From WHSW01 sp033856255 (GTDB taxonomy: Bacteria > Actinomycetota > Thermoleophilia > Solirubrobacterales > 70-9), in the NCBI GenBank assembly GCA_033856255.1, contig JAWVFH010000042.1, positions 1 to 64,000 of the forward strand: 64,000 nt of DNA. Reading direction: 5' to 3'. Below, one piece after another: positions 26,558 to 33,929 of the stretch. The first letter of the stretch is position 1; each line of letters begins with the position of its first letter. The notes beneath the pieces are model-generated. The model saw nothing but the letters and a program-made list of their open reading frames with translations, did no database searches and had not been told where the DNA came from. The translations under genes were made by a program, and so were the position numbers.

Positions 26558-27649
26558 GTGGCGAAACGGACCGCTGGACTTGCCATCGTTGTCTTCGCAT
26601 TGGCCGTGATCGGCGCCAGCGCCGTCTCGTTCGCCGGCCAGGCGAGCGAGGGCGACGTCGGCCGGCAACTGGTCGGGGCGTACGCCTGGGGCAAGCCGCG
26701 CGAGAGCGTGCGCGACGACGTCTACGACAAGCTGAAGTCGGTCCCCGGCGGGCCGTATCACGTCAAGCGCGGCGGCACCGTCCAGCTCGACGGCTCGGCC
26801 TCGAAGCCGAAGAAGAAGATCACCTCCTACACGTGGACGTTCATCGCCGACTGTCCCGGCGACGTCCCGGCGGACCCGGTCTTCCTCTCCGGCGCGAAGG
26901 TGAAGCTCGTCGCCGTCTGCGACACGAAGGCGAACCTGACCGTGAGCGACGGCCAGACCTCGGACACGGCGACCGCCAAGATCAAGGTGGGCGGCAACCT
27001 CAAGGACCTGAAGTTCCACCAGTCCCCGGACGCCGCCACCGGGAACTTCCCCTTCGACACCTCCCTGGGGACGTTCGTGTTCGGGTTCAACCGCTGCGCG
27101 ATCGAGTGGGGCGAGTCGCACGATCCCGAGCTCGTCGATCACTGGATTCACAAGCCCGACGGCGGTGACGACGTCGACACGCAGCGCGTGCACGACCCGG
27201 GAGGGCCCTACAACGGGTTCTTCTACGTCACCGGCCACAACCTCAAGGTCACCCGGCAGATGATCATCAACGCCAAGCTCCTTCCCGGCGGGTCCGTCTA
27301 TCAGCTCAACGACGACTCGGGCCCGCACAAGCAGGCGATCGAGAACATCGCCGAGGCGACGCTCGACCACGAGCGAATCCACGGCGAGCTGGTCGCGCAG
27401 AAGCTGAAGAGCAAGAAGCTCAAGTTCCTCGACGAGCTCGCAAAGGCCGTCGACACCAGCGAGGAGGGCCTGCAGAATCGCGCCGACGCGATCATCGTGG
27501 GCGGTGAGACCGAGCTCAAGAACGCGTCCACCGAGTCCAAGGTCCACGGGCAGATGGCGAAGAAATGGGGGGCCAAGCAGGCGACGATCCTCCGCCCGTC
27601 CGACGGCAGCTCGTTCACCTACACGCTGGCCAACATCGGCGACCTCTAA
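26558..27649 (+). CDS. exported PKD-domain protein with HExxH motif
   Basis: This 363-aa protein has an N-terminal signal or anchor helix (about 6-27). A PKD-like domain (about 60-145) reads GGTVQLDGSASKPKKKITSYTWTF...TLTVSDG-like NLTVSDGQTSDTATAKIKV. The C-terminal 200 residues contain LDHERIHGELV, a zincin motif HExxH (His271, Glu272, His275). A downstream Glu-rich helix and a further His (SKVHGQM) could provide a third metal ligand. The first part of that region has two Cys-poor strands and the segment FFYVTGHNLKV. It could be a surface metalloprotease, but the family is not recognised and the motif alone does not prove activity. Confidence 0.65.
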   Translation: MAKRTAGLAIVVFALAVIGASAVSFAGQASEGDVGRQLVGAYAWGKPRESVRDDVYDKLKSVPGGPYHVKRGGTVQLDGSASKPKKKITSYTWTFIADCPGDVPADPVFLSGAKVKLVAVCDTKANLTVSDGQTSDTATAKIKVGGNLKDLKFHQSPDAATGNFPFDTSLGTFVFGFNRCAIEWGESHDPELVDHWIHKPDGGDDVDTQRVHDPGGPYNGFFYVTGHNLKVTRQMIINAKLLPGGSVYQLNDDSGPHKQAIENIAEATLDHERIHGELVAQKLKSKKLKFLDELAKAVDTSEEGLQNRADAIIVGGETELKNASTESKVHGQMAKKWGAKQATILRPSDGSSFTYTLANIGDL

Positions 27650-27664
27650 CCGGCCGCGGCCCTG

Positions 27665-29053
27665 ATGCCCCGCTCAGCCGGCCGCCTGGAGATCGGACTG
27701 ACGGTGCTGGCCGCAGCGGTGGCGGTCCTCGCCCGAGGCGGCTTCCCGGACGCCGCCCGGGCGCTGTTCGCGCTGCTCGCCGGGTCGGCGCTGCTCGCGG
27801 CGGCGCTCTCCGATCGCGACGCAGCGCTGCGCGCCGCCCGCTCACCCGTTGTCCTGGCGCTCGCCGGAGTCGCCGTGATCGCGACCGCGAGCGCCGCTTG
27901 GACGATCGGCGAGCCGGCGGACGCGGTCCGTTACGGGCTCGTCGTCGCCGGTTACGCCGCTCTCGTCGTGAGCGCCGTCGTGATCGCGCGCGAACGGCGC
28001 GGCCGGGTCGCGATCTACGTCACGATCGCCGCGCTCGCGGCGGTCAGCGGTGTCGTCGGCCTCGTCGGTGCCGGCGCCCAGGAGTTCTCCTTCGGCCAGA
28101 AGGTCGGCGGCAGTTGGGAGGCCGGGGGGACGTTCGAGTACGGGCCCGCAAACGCGCTGATCCAGGTCGCCGCGCTGCCGATCCTGCTGACCGCGATGTG
28201 CGGTCGAAGGCGCAATCTCGCGATCGCCGCAGCGGCGGCGGCCGCGGTGGCGGGATCGGTGATCGGCCTCTCCGACAGCCTCTATGGCCAGCTTGGCGCG
28301 GTCGCGGTGCTGGCGCTGGCGTTCGCATTCCCCACGGCGACGACCCGCGGCTCGCGGTCGATGGCGGGCGCCGCGGGGCTGCTGATCGTGGCCGCGGCGG
28401 TCGCCGCGCACCTCGTCGCCGGGCGTTACGCGCCGCCGTGCGATTACGGTGGCGACGGGGCGCGATTGGGGGCGCTGGCGGCGATCCTGATCGCCGTGCC
28501 CGCGATCTGGGCGTTGACGCGCCAATCGCTGACGGCCGACCGCGGCGCGCTCTTTCCACCGATCTGCGCCCTGGTCGTCGCTGCGGCGGTGGCGGCAGCC
28601 GGAGTGGCCGTCGATCCAGAGGGGTCGTGCACGGCGCCCACCGAGGGCATCGAGCCCTACGCGGGCCTCCTCCACGGCCGGATCGCCCTCTGGGAGGCGG
28701 CCTACGACGCCGCCCTCGATCGCCCCGTCCTCGGCAGCGGCGCCGACACCTACGGGCTCGCGTCCGGCCCGTACCAGGAGGGCAAACACGTCCTCTACGC
28801 GCACGACCTGCCGCTCGAGCTCTGGACGGAGCTCGGAATTGCCGGTGCGCTCGCGGCGATCGCCCTCTACGTCGCCGTGGGCAAGGCGCTCGCGCGGGCA
28901 CGCCGGTCGCCGGCCCTCTGGCTCGCGGGCCCGGCGGTGGCCGGCTTCATGCTCGCCAACCTGGTCGACTTCCCCTGGCATCTGGCCGGGGCCGGCGCGG
29001 TCTGGGCACTGGCCCTCGGGCCGGTGCTCGCCAACGCGCCGGGATCAACCTAA
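27665..29053 (+). CDS. O-antigen ligase/polymerase-like (Wzy/WaaL family) membrane protein
   Basis: This 462-aa protein has about eleven hydrophobic helices. The conserved part is the large extracytoplasmic loop HGRIALWEAAYDAALDRPVLGSGADTYG followed by AHDLPLELWTELGIAG, the Wzy_C/O-antigen ligase signature (RxxxW, GxGxxT/S, HNxxLE). It would polymerise or attach surface glycans outside the membrane. It starts at ATG 27665, 15 bp after the PKD gene, so both may share a transcript. No glycosyltransferase neighbours are present. Confidence 0.8.
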   Translation: MPRSAGRLEIGLTVLAAAVAVLARGGFPDAARALFALLAGSALLAAALSDRDAALRAARSPVVLALAGVAVIATASAAWTIGEPADAVRYGLVVAGYAALVVSAVVIARERRGRVAIYVTIAALAAVSGVVGLVGAGAQEFSFGQKVGGSWEAGGTFEYGPANALIQVAALPILLTAMCGRRRNLAIAAAAAAAVAGSVIGLSDSLYGQLGAVAVLALAFAFPTATTRGSRSMAGAAGLLIVAAAVAAHLVAGRYAPPCDYGGDGARLGALAAILIAVPAIWALTRQSLTADRGALFPPICALVVAAAVAAAGVAVDPEGSCTAPTEGIEPYAGLLHGRIALWEAAYDAALDRPVLGSGADTYGLASGPYQEGKHVLYAHDLPLELWTELGIAGALAAIALYVAVGKALARARRSPALWLAGPAVAGFMLANLVDFPWHLAGAGAVWALALGPVLANAPGST

Positions 29054-29281
29054 GGCGATCGCGGTCGGCGCGGCGGTCAGGGTCTCGTCCTCGACTACGG
29101 CTGCGGCTGCCATGACCCGAGTTCCGTCCGGCGTAAAGGCCGCCTGGACCTCCGAACCAAAGTCGTTGGTGAGGTTGATCAGATCGCTGCCGCTTGACCG
29201 CTTACAAGCGGAGGAATAGGCTTGCCGCCCATTTGGGCTTGTGCCACCGGTATAAGCACGCTCCGGAGGCAGGTGCCGTGA
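29045..29281 (-). pseudogene. fragment of a TolB/PD40-type propeller gene
   Basis: The minus strand is open for 78 codons and reads, near its middle, SSACKRSSGSDLINLTND and, soon after, AAFTPDGTRVMAA. GSDLINLTND...AFTPDGT is the hallmark of a WD40-like (PD40/TolB) blade. There is no plausible start, only one blade, and stops flank it (TAA at 29282-29284, TGA at 29045-29047). It is best read as the 3' remnant of a larger secreted-propeller gene. It overlaps the putative promoter of the gene at 29278. Confidence 0.45.
29194..29222 (+). promoter_or_regulatory. possible promoter with embedded palindrome
   Basis: TTGACC (29194-29199) and TAGGCT (29217-29222) are 17 bp apart, and the spacer region holds the 14-bp palindrome CCGCTT-AC-AAGCGG (29198-29211). 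The gene at 29278 lies about 55 nt downstream. The stretch also overlaps a probable coding remnant on the other strand, so the palindrome may be coincidental. Confidence 0.4.
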
Positions 29282-30174
29282 TTAGCTCACTCGCAAGCAG
29301 GGGTCGAAAGGGCGTGCTGTGCGTCTTGTTGACCTGCGGCGGCTTGACCGCGCTCGTCGCGCAGGTAGCGACCGGGTCCTCAGGCGACCCGCTGACCTAC
29401 ACCTCGGCCAAGCAATTCGTCCCGAATCAAGACATCGGCCGGACGCAAGACTCCGTCGGTTGCCCCGGCTCGGATTCGCACCCGACGGGTGGAGGAGTCG
29501 AGATCCGCGGCGACCAGACCGATCTCAACCTCGAGGTCGCCGGGTCGGCGAGTTCGCAGCGTCACAGTGGATGGTTCGCCTCGGTGAACAACAACTCGGG
29601 CTCGCCGGCACACATGACCACGACGGTCATCTGCGCCAAGGGGAAGTTCGTCTACGAGTCCGCGGCTCGCACGATCAAGGGCAACAACCAGGCGCAAAAG
29701 GAAGTCTCGTGCCCTGCCGGTACCAAGGTCACTGGCGGCGGCATCAATACCGGCTCGATCCTGCCCCAGGTCGAGGTCTCCTCGAGCGAACCCGTCGACG
29801 ACAGTGACCCCGGATCCGAGCCCGACAACGGATGGCTTGGGATCGCCAACAACGGTCGCCCGGGGTCGGTAGGGATGACCGTGGAAGCGGTCTGTGCCAA
29901 ATCCGGCTCCTTCAAGTACGTACAAACACCCCCAGCGTCTGTCGCCGACGGCGGCCAAATTTCGAATGTCGCGTCATGTCCAAAGGGGTCGCAGGTCACC
30001 GGCGGTGGTGTGGATATCACCGGGATCGATGACGGGATCGAGGTCGCCGGCACCTTCCCTTCCGATGGCGGTGACCAGGGCTTCACACCCGACGACGGTT
30101 GGGAGGGTGTCGCGAACAACGACGCCACCGGGAGCCCCGAGCGGATGCAGGTTTTCGCGATCTGTCTGAAGTAG
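29278..30174 (+). CDS. secreted protein with three CPxG-TGGG repeats
   Basis: This 298-aa protein starts at GTG 29278 with GGAGG about 9 nt upstream. A signal peptide covers about residues 1-30. The mature part is three repeats of about 80-90 residues. Each begins with Cys-Pro and a TGGG turn (GCPGSDSHPTGGGVEI, SCPAGTKVTGGGINT, SCPKGSQVTGGGVDI), continues with an acidic W-containing turn (NGWLGIANN, DGWEGVANN) and ends with a strand containing Cys (VICAKG, AVCAKS, AICLK). The two Cys per repeat could form a disulfide. The repeat type is common in actinobacterial exported proteins but has no assigned function known to me. Confidence 0.72.
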   Translation: MISSLASRGRKGVLCVLLTCGGLTALVAQVATGSSGDPLTYTSAKQFVPNQDIGRTQDSVGCPGSDSHPTGGGVEIRGDQTDLNLEVAGSASSQRHSGWFASVNNNSGSPAHMTTTVICAKGKFVYESAARTIKGNNQAQKEVSCPAGTKVTGGGINTGSILPQVEVSSSEPVDDSDPGSEPDNGWLGIANNGRPGSVGMTVEAVCAKSGSFKYVQTPPASVADGGQISNVASCPKGSQVTGGGVDITGIDDGIEVAGTFPSDGGDQGFTPDDGWEGVANNDATGSPERMQVFAICLK

Positions 30175-30233
30175 GTCGCCGGGCAGCCGCTGGTCGTCGG
30201 AGGCGGCTGGACGGCTCGCCGGGTCTACCGGCG

Positions 30234-30253
30234 CCGGGGCCGATCAACCCCGG
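30234..30253 (+). terminator. weak hairpin between a repeat-protein gene and tRNA-Ser
   Basis: CCGGGG (30234-30239) and CCCCGG (30248-30253) can pair across an 8-nt loop. No T-tract follows. It lies between the ends of two convergent genes. Confidence 0.3.
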
Positions 30254-30274
30254 TGACGAGCGAAGATCATGAGA

Positions 30275-30365
30275 CGGAGGGGGAGGGATTCGAACCCTCG
30301 ATGGACGAGAAAACGCCCATAACGGTTTTCGAGACCGCCGCATTCAACCGCTCTGCCACCCCTCC
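30275..30365 (-). tRNA. tRNA-Ser (CGA)
   Basis: The 91-nt minus-strand gene has a GGAGGGG/CCCCTCC acceptor stem and discriminator G. The anticodon arm is GCGGT-CTCGAAA-ACCGT, giving anticodon CGA. It has the long variable arm typical of tRNA-Ser and a T-arm GAGGG-TTCGAAT-CCCTC. CCA is not encoded. A TAGCCT hexamer (30380-30385) about 15 nt upstream may be its -10 element. Confidence 0.96.
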
Positions 30366-30436
30366 AGGTGACGGCGCTCAAGGCTAGCTCACCGCATTTC
30401 ACCCCGATCGCACGGCGCGCGTCGAGCTCACCGCAA

Positions 30437-30442
30437 TAGGTT
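30437..30442 (+). promoter_or_regulatory. -10 element TAGGTT, likely leaderless start
   Basis: TAGGTT is 8 nt before the ATG at 30451. The 8 nt GGGCGGCG could also serve as a weak ribosome site. Confidence 0.45.
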
Positions 30443-30450
30443 GGGCGGCG

Positions 30451-31149
30451 ATGGAGAACCTGATCGTGCTCGCACTGGCCGCGGCGTTCTACCCGACGTT
30501 GCTGGCGGTGGTGATCCTGATCCTCACCCGGCCGCAGCCCGTGAAGCTGCTGGCGGCGTTCCTGATCGGCGGCATGGTGACGAGCATCACGGTGGGGTTC
30601 ATCGTGCTCCAGCTGATCGACAGCTCGGGGGCCGTCGGCGGCTCCGACCACAACGTCAGCCCCGCGATCGACCTGATAGTCGGCCTGCTCTCGCTCGGGA
30701 TCGCCTTCGCCGTGGCGACCGGGCGCGACAAGCCGCTGGTCGAGCGCCGCGCGGCGCGCAAGGCCGCCAAGCAGGCCGACCGCGACCCCGCCGACGCCCG
30801 CGACCCGTGGACGACCCGGGTGCTCACCCGGGACTCGGCGAAGCTCGCCCTGGCGCTCGGCGTCGTGCTCGACCTTCCCAGCGTCTGGTACCTGGCCGCG
30901 CTCAAGGACATCGCCGAGGCCGATCACTCGACCGGCACGGAACTCGTTCAGATCCTGATCTTCAACCTGATCATGTTCGCGCTGATCGAGATCCCGCTCG
31001 TCTGCTACCTGCTGTTCCCGGAGCGCGCGGCCGCGGCCGTCGCCCGGTTCGACGCCTGGACCAGGTCGCACATGCGCCAGATCGGGGCCACCGTGGCCGC
31101 TGTCGTCGGCGTCTACCTGGTCGCCAACGGGCTCGCCGGCCTGCTCTGA
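30451..31149 (+). CDS. GAP-family (Sap-type) membrane protein
   Basis: This 232-aa protein has six membrane helices. The N-terminal half starts MENLIVLALAAAFYPTLLAVVILILTRP, the proline-containing first helix of GAP/Sap (sulfolipid-1-addressing protein) and LysE-like exporters. A charged cytoplasmic stretch (RRAARKAAKQADRDPADARD) lies mid-protein, and the second half has LALGVVLDLPSVWYLAALKDI. Family members help move lipids or glycopeptidolipids across the membrane in mycobacteria; the cargo here is unknown. It stands alone, convergent with ytoQ. Confidence 0.82.
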   Translation: MENLIVLALAAAFYPTLLAVVILILTRPQPVKLLAAFLIGGMVTSITVGFIVLQLIDSSGAVGGSDHNVSPAIDLIVGLLSLGIAFAVATGRDKPLVERRAARKAAKQADRDPADARDPWTTRVLTRDSAKLALALGVVLDLPSVWYLAALKDIAEADHSTGTELVQILIFNLIMFALIEIPLVCYLLFPERAAAAVARFDAWTRSHMRQIGATVAAVVGVYLVANGLAGLL

Positions 31150-31158
31150 GCCCTGGGG

Positions 31159-31623
31159 TCAGCCTGGCCCGGTGATCGCGTAGGTGAGGATCTCGACCAC
31201 CTGCTCGGGGCTCTCGGCGACGGCCATCGCGGCCCGGTCGACCTCCTTCAACGCGTGGGTGAGCTCGGGGTCGTGGAGGGTGATCAGCGGCTTGCCGAGC
31301 GCGGCTGCGTAACCCGCCTCGAAGGCGGCGTTCCATTGGCGGTACTTGTCGCCGAAGCGGACCACGACCAGGTCGGCGCGGCGCAGCAGCGTCTGCGTGC
31401 GCACCGCGTTCACGCCGGCGCCCTTGTGGTCCTTCCAGAAGCCCTCCGCCTCGGGGCCGAGGATCTCGACGCCGACGTCGTCGGACGCGCCGTGATCGGT
31501 TACCGGTGCAAGCAGTTCGACCGGCAGGTCCGCCGCCCGCACCCCCTCGGCGATCCGCTCCCGCCAGTCGGAATGGATCTCGCCCGAGAGATAGATCCGC
31601 CAGATGCCGACGCCGTTGTCCAT
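31159..31623 (-). CDS. ytoQ: YtoQ-family protein
   Basis: This 154-aa protein starts at ATG 31623 (the upstream extension of the frame is shadow sequence). It has the strongly conserved YtoQ pattern: YLSGEIHSDWRERI, APVTDHGASDDVGVEILG, FWKDHKGAGVNAVRTQTLL, ADLVVVRFGDKYRQWNAAFEAGYAAALGKPLI. The fold is related to nucleoside 2-deoxyribosyltransferases, but the physiological role is not established. Its promoter element overlaps the end of the upstream diguanylate cyclase gene. Confidence 0.9.
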   Translation of the reverse strand: MDNGVGIWRIYLSGEIHSDWRERIAEGVRAADLPVELLAPVTDHGASDDVGVEILGPEAEGFWKDHKGAGVNAVRTQTLLRRADLVVVRFGDKYRQWNAAFEAGYAAALGKPLITLHDPELTHALKEVDRAAMAVAESPEQVVEILTYAITGPG

Positions 31624-31633
31624 CGCGGGCGCG

Positions 31634-31639
31634 ATCCTA
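31634..31639 (-). promoter_or_regulatory. -10 element TAGGAT before ytoQ
   Basis: On the minus strand TAGGAT ends 10 nt before the ytoQ ATG and overlaps the stop codon of the diguanylate cyclase gene (31637-31639). Confidence 0.4.
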
Positions 31640-32689
31640 GCCGTTGACGATCCGGTCGCGACCGCTCTCCTTGGCCGCGTAGAGCGCCTTGTCGGCGCGT
31701 CCGAACAGCAGCTCCGCCGACTCCTTGCCGTTCCAGAGGACGAGCCCGGCCGAGGCCGTCTGCTCGGCCGGCGTCGAGGCGCGCAGGCGCTCGACGATCG
31801 TGGCCGCGTCCTCGAGGTCGCAGCCGGGCAGGGCGAGCGCGAACTCCTCTCCGCCGTAGCGAGCAAGCACGTCTGTCGTGCGCAGCTCCTCCCGCCAGGC
31901 CGCTGCGAGCTCCTTCAGCAACCGGTCGCCGGCCTGGTGGCCGTGGATGTCGTTGTACTCCTTGAACCGGTCCAGGTCGACGATCGCGATGCAGAGCGGG
32001 GTCTCGTCACGACGCCCTCGCTCCAGCTCCCGCGCGAGCGCCTCGTCCCAGGCGCGGCGGTTGGCGAGCCCGGTGAGCTCGTCGGTGCGCGCGACCTCGG
32101 CCAGGGTCGCCATCAGCTCGGCCCGCTCGCGAGCGATCGATGCCGCCTCGTGCGCAACCCGCCGCACGCGACGGACCAGCGAGTCGATCAGGAAGGCCGC
32201 GAGGACGATCGTCCCGATCGTCGTCACCCATCGCGCCAGGGCCGCGTTCTCGTCCTCGATCACGAGCAGGATCGCGTAGGCGACCCCAATCGCGACCATG
32301 TAGAGCACGGCGATCCGGCGCGAGAAGAAGAAGACGACGTAGAGCCCGATCCAGACGAAGAAGAGGGTGTAGAAGCCGCTCGGGTCGTGGCTGTAATAGG
32401 CCGCCCTGGTGACCGCGAGGACGCCGAGGCCGACCATCCCGTACAGCGGCCAGACCGGCCAGCGCCGGGCGCCGAGGAGGCAAATCGCCGCGCCGGCGTA
32501 GGCGAGCGCGATGTTGCTCCACAGCGCCGTCTCGTCGAACGAGGCCGGATGGGGCAGCAGTACCGAGAGGGCCCCGATCGTGGCGCCAGCTCCGTAGAGG
32601 ACGGCCAGCATCACCCACATGAACCTCGGGGTGTCGGCGGACCGCTCGTCGAACGCTTCCGTGGACGCCTGGGCGCCGCCGATGGCCAT
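31637..32689 (-). CDS. membrane-bound diguanylate cyclase
   Basis: This 350-aa protein has five to six N-terminal membrane helices (about residues 23-175). A short linker (ERAELMATLAEVARTDELTGLANRRAWDE) leads to a GGDEF domain. The active site reads GGEEF, a functional variant, and the product-inhibition site RxxD (RTTD) sits five residues upstream. DLDRFKEYND supplies the metal-binding Asp. It should make cyclic di-GMP, with its membrane part (no recognised sensor family) providing input. Confidence 0.92.
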   Translation of the reverse strand: MAIGGAQASTEAFDERSADTPRFMWVMLAVLYGAGATIGALSVLLPHPASFDETALWSNIALAYAGAAICLLGARRWPVWPLYGMVGLGVLAVTRAAYYSHDPSGFYTLFFVWIGLYVVFFFSRRIAVLYMVAIGVAYAILLVIEDENAALARWVTTIGTIVLAAFLIDSLVRRVRRVAHEAASIARERAELMATLAEVARTDELTGLANRRAWDEALARELERGRRDETPLCIAIVDLDRFKEYNDIHGHQAGDRLLKELAAAWREELRTTDVLARYGGEEFALALPGCDLEDAATIVERLRASTPAEQTASAGLVLWNGKESAELLFGRADKALYAAKESGRDRIVNG

Positions 32690-32694
32690 GGCCC

Positions 32695-32700
32695 ACCCTA
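32695..32700 (-). promoter_or_regulatory. -10 element TAGGGT before the diguanylate cyclase gene
   Basis: On the minus strand TAGGGT ends 5 nt before the ATG at 32689, so any transcript would be leaderless or nearly so. Confidence 0.4.
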
Positions 32701-32800
32701 CCGCCGCCCCCGGGCGCCGGAAATGGCCAATGCGTCCGGCATCCGATCGCCGCGCCCGAGGCTAGGCGGTCGTCGCGCAGGTATCTTCAAACCCGCTCCG

Positions 32801-32889
32801 GGACAGGTGACCGAGTGGCTTAAGGTGCGCGACTGGAAATCGCGTGGGCGGTGCAAGCTGCCTCGTGGGTTCGAATCCCACCCTGTCCG
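32801..32889 (+). tRNA. tRNA-Ser (GGA)
   Basis: The 89-nt gene has a GGACAGG/CCTGTCC acceptor stem with discriminator G. The anticodon arm CGCGA-CTGGAAA-TCGCG gives anticodon GGA. A long variable arm identifies tRNA-Ser, and the T-arm is GTGGG-TTCGAAT-CCCAC. CCA is not encoded. A TATCTT hexamer at 32782-32787 may be its -10 element. Confidence 0.96.
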
Positions 32890-32900
32890 TCCGAGGCCGG

Positions 32901-33356
32901 CTAGGTCGTCGCCTTCGCCCGCTCGAACGCGGCGGCCACCTCGCGCAGGTCGTCGACCTTCCCCTCCAGCTTGAACGAGCTCTCGCCCAGCTCGATCTTG
33001 AGCACGCCGGCGAGCCCGAAGCGGCTCACCTCGAGCGAGTCGACGGCGCCCAGCGGCACGCTGCTGAGCACCTGCTTGACCTCCTTGATCTTGCCGGTCA
33101 GGCTGACCCCGACCGACATCGTCACGAGACTGGTCGGCGTCACCGCGATCGCTCCCGGGTTGCCGAGCTCGATCCCCGCGGCGGCGGCGCCCTTGTGTTG
33201 CTTGCCCGCCCACTGCGAGCCGATCTCCCGCGCGGCCCCGACGCCCCCCGCGACGGCCGTCGTTGCGCCGCGCGGCTTGGCGAACGCCGCCGCCAGCAGC
33301 TCCTCGTCGATCTTCCCGGCGGCCGCCGCGACGATCTGCTCCGGTTGCTTGGTCAT
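32901..33356 (-). CDS. possible bacterial PH-like domain protein
   Basis: This 151-aa protein starts at ATG 33356 (GTG 33359 is an alternative). The N-terminal half is helical and Ala-rich (PEQIVAAAAGKIDEELLAAAFAKPRG). The second half is a run of strands and a final helix (LVTMSVGVSLTGKIKEVKQVLSSVPL...RFGLAGVLKIELGESSFKLEG...LREVAAAFERAKA), which resembles bacterial PH-like folds. No signal peptide or membrane helix is visible. Function unknown. Confidence 0.6.
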   Translation of the reverse strand: MTKQPEQIVAAAAGKIDEELLAAAFAKPRGATTAVAGGVGAAREIGSQWAGKQHKGAAAAGIELGNPGAIAVTPTSLVTMSVGVSLTGKIKEVKQVLSSVPLGAVDSLEVSRFGLAGVLKIELGESSFKLEGKVDDLREVAAAFERAKATT

Positions 33357-33380
33357 CACCGCCGGATGATCTCAAAGCCC

Positions 33381-33845
33381 TTAGCGGCGCGCGGCGAAGA
33401 ACTCGCGCAGCAGGGCCGACGCCTGATCGGCGAGGACCCCGCCGACCACCTCCGGCCGGTGGTTGAGCCGCGGGTCGGCGAGGACGTCGAGGACGCTGCC
33501 GGCGGCGCCCGCCTTCGGGTCGACGGCCCCGAACACGACCCGCGGCACGCGGGCGAGGACGATCGCCCCCGCGCACATCGCGCACGGCTCGAGCGTCACG
33601 TAGAGGGTCGAGCCGGGCAACCGCCAGCCGCCGAGCGAGCCGGCGGCGCTGCGCAGCACCAGCATCTCGGCGTGCGCGGTCGGGTCGGACCGCAGCTCCC
33701 GCTCGTTGCCGGCGGCGGCGATCACCACGCCGTCGCGGGCCACCACGGCGCCGATCGGCACATCGCCGTGCTCGGCCGCGCGCGCGGCCTCGGCGAGCGC
33801 CAAGCTCATCAGCTCCTCGTCGCCGCTCCGGCCTGCCTCGTCCAC
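33381..33845 (-). CDS. tadA: tRNA-specific adenosine deaminase TadA
   Basis: This 154-aa cytidine-deaminase-fold enzyme converts A34 of tRNA-Arg(ACG) to inosine. The zinc site is HAE (His58, catalytic Glu60) and PCAMC (Cys88, Cys91). The segment DVPIGAVVARDGVVIAAAGNERE and the helix ALLREFFAARR at the end are typical. I chose GTG 33845, 6 nt after a TANNNT element; ATG 33809 with GAGGAG upstream is an alternative that would shorten the first helix. It is divergent from the subtilase gene. Confidence 0.9.
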   Translation of the reverse strand: MDEAGRSGDEELMSLALAEAARAAEHGDVPIGAVVARDGVVIAAAGNERELRSDPTAHAEMLVLRSAAGSLGGWRLPGSTLYVTLEPCAMCAGAIVLARVPRVVFGAVDPKAGAAGSVLDVLADPRLNHRPEVVGGVLADQASALLREFFAARR

Positions 33846-33851
33846 GCGCCA

Positions 33852-33857
33852 AGTATC
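33852..33857 (-). promoter_or_regulatory. -10 element GATACT before tadA
   Basis: On the minus strand GATACT ends 6 nt before the GTG at 33845. It departs from TANNNT in its first base but keeps ATACT. Confidence 0.35.
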
Positions 33858-33929
33858 GGCGAGCGGCAACTTCGGCGATCCCGCCGTGTTCGAAACTAGG
33901 GGCAGCGAGATCTCGGCCGACCCCGGGCA

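Noticed and set aside
30275..32889. the two tRNA-Ser genes as integration sites
   Set aside because: No integrase, no repeated tRNA 3' ends and no shift in gene type next to either tRNA.
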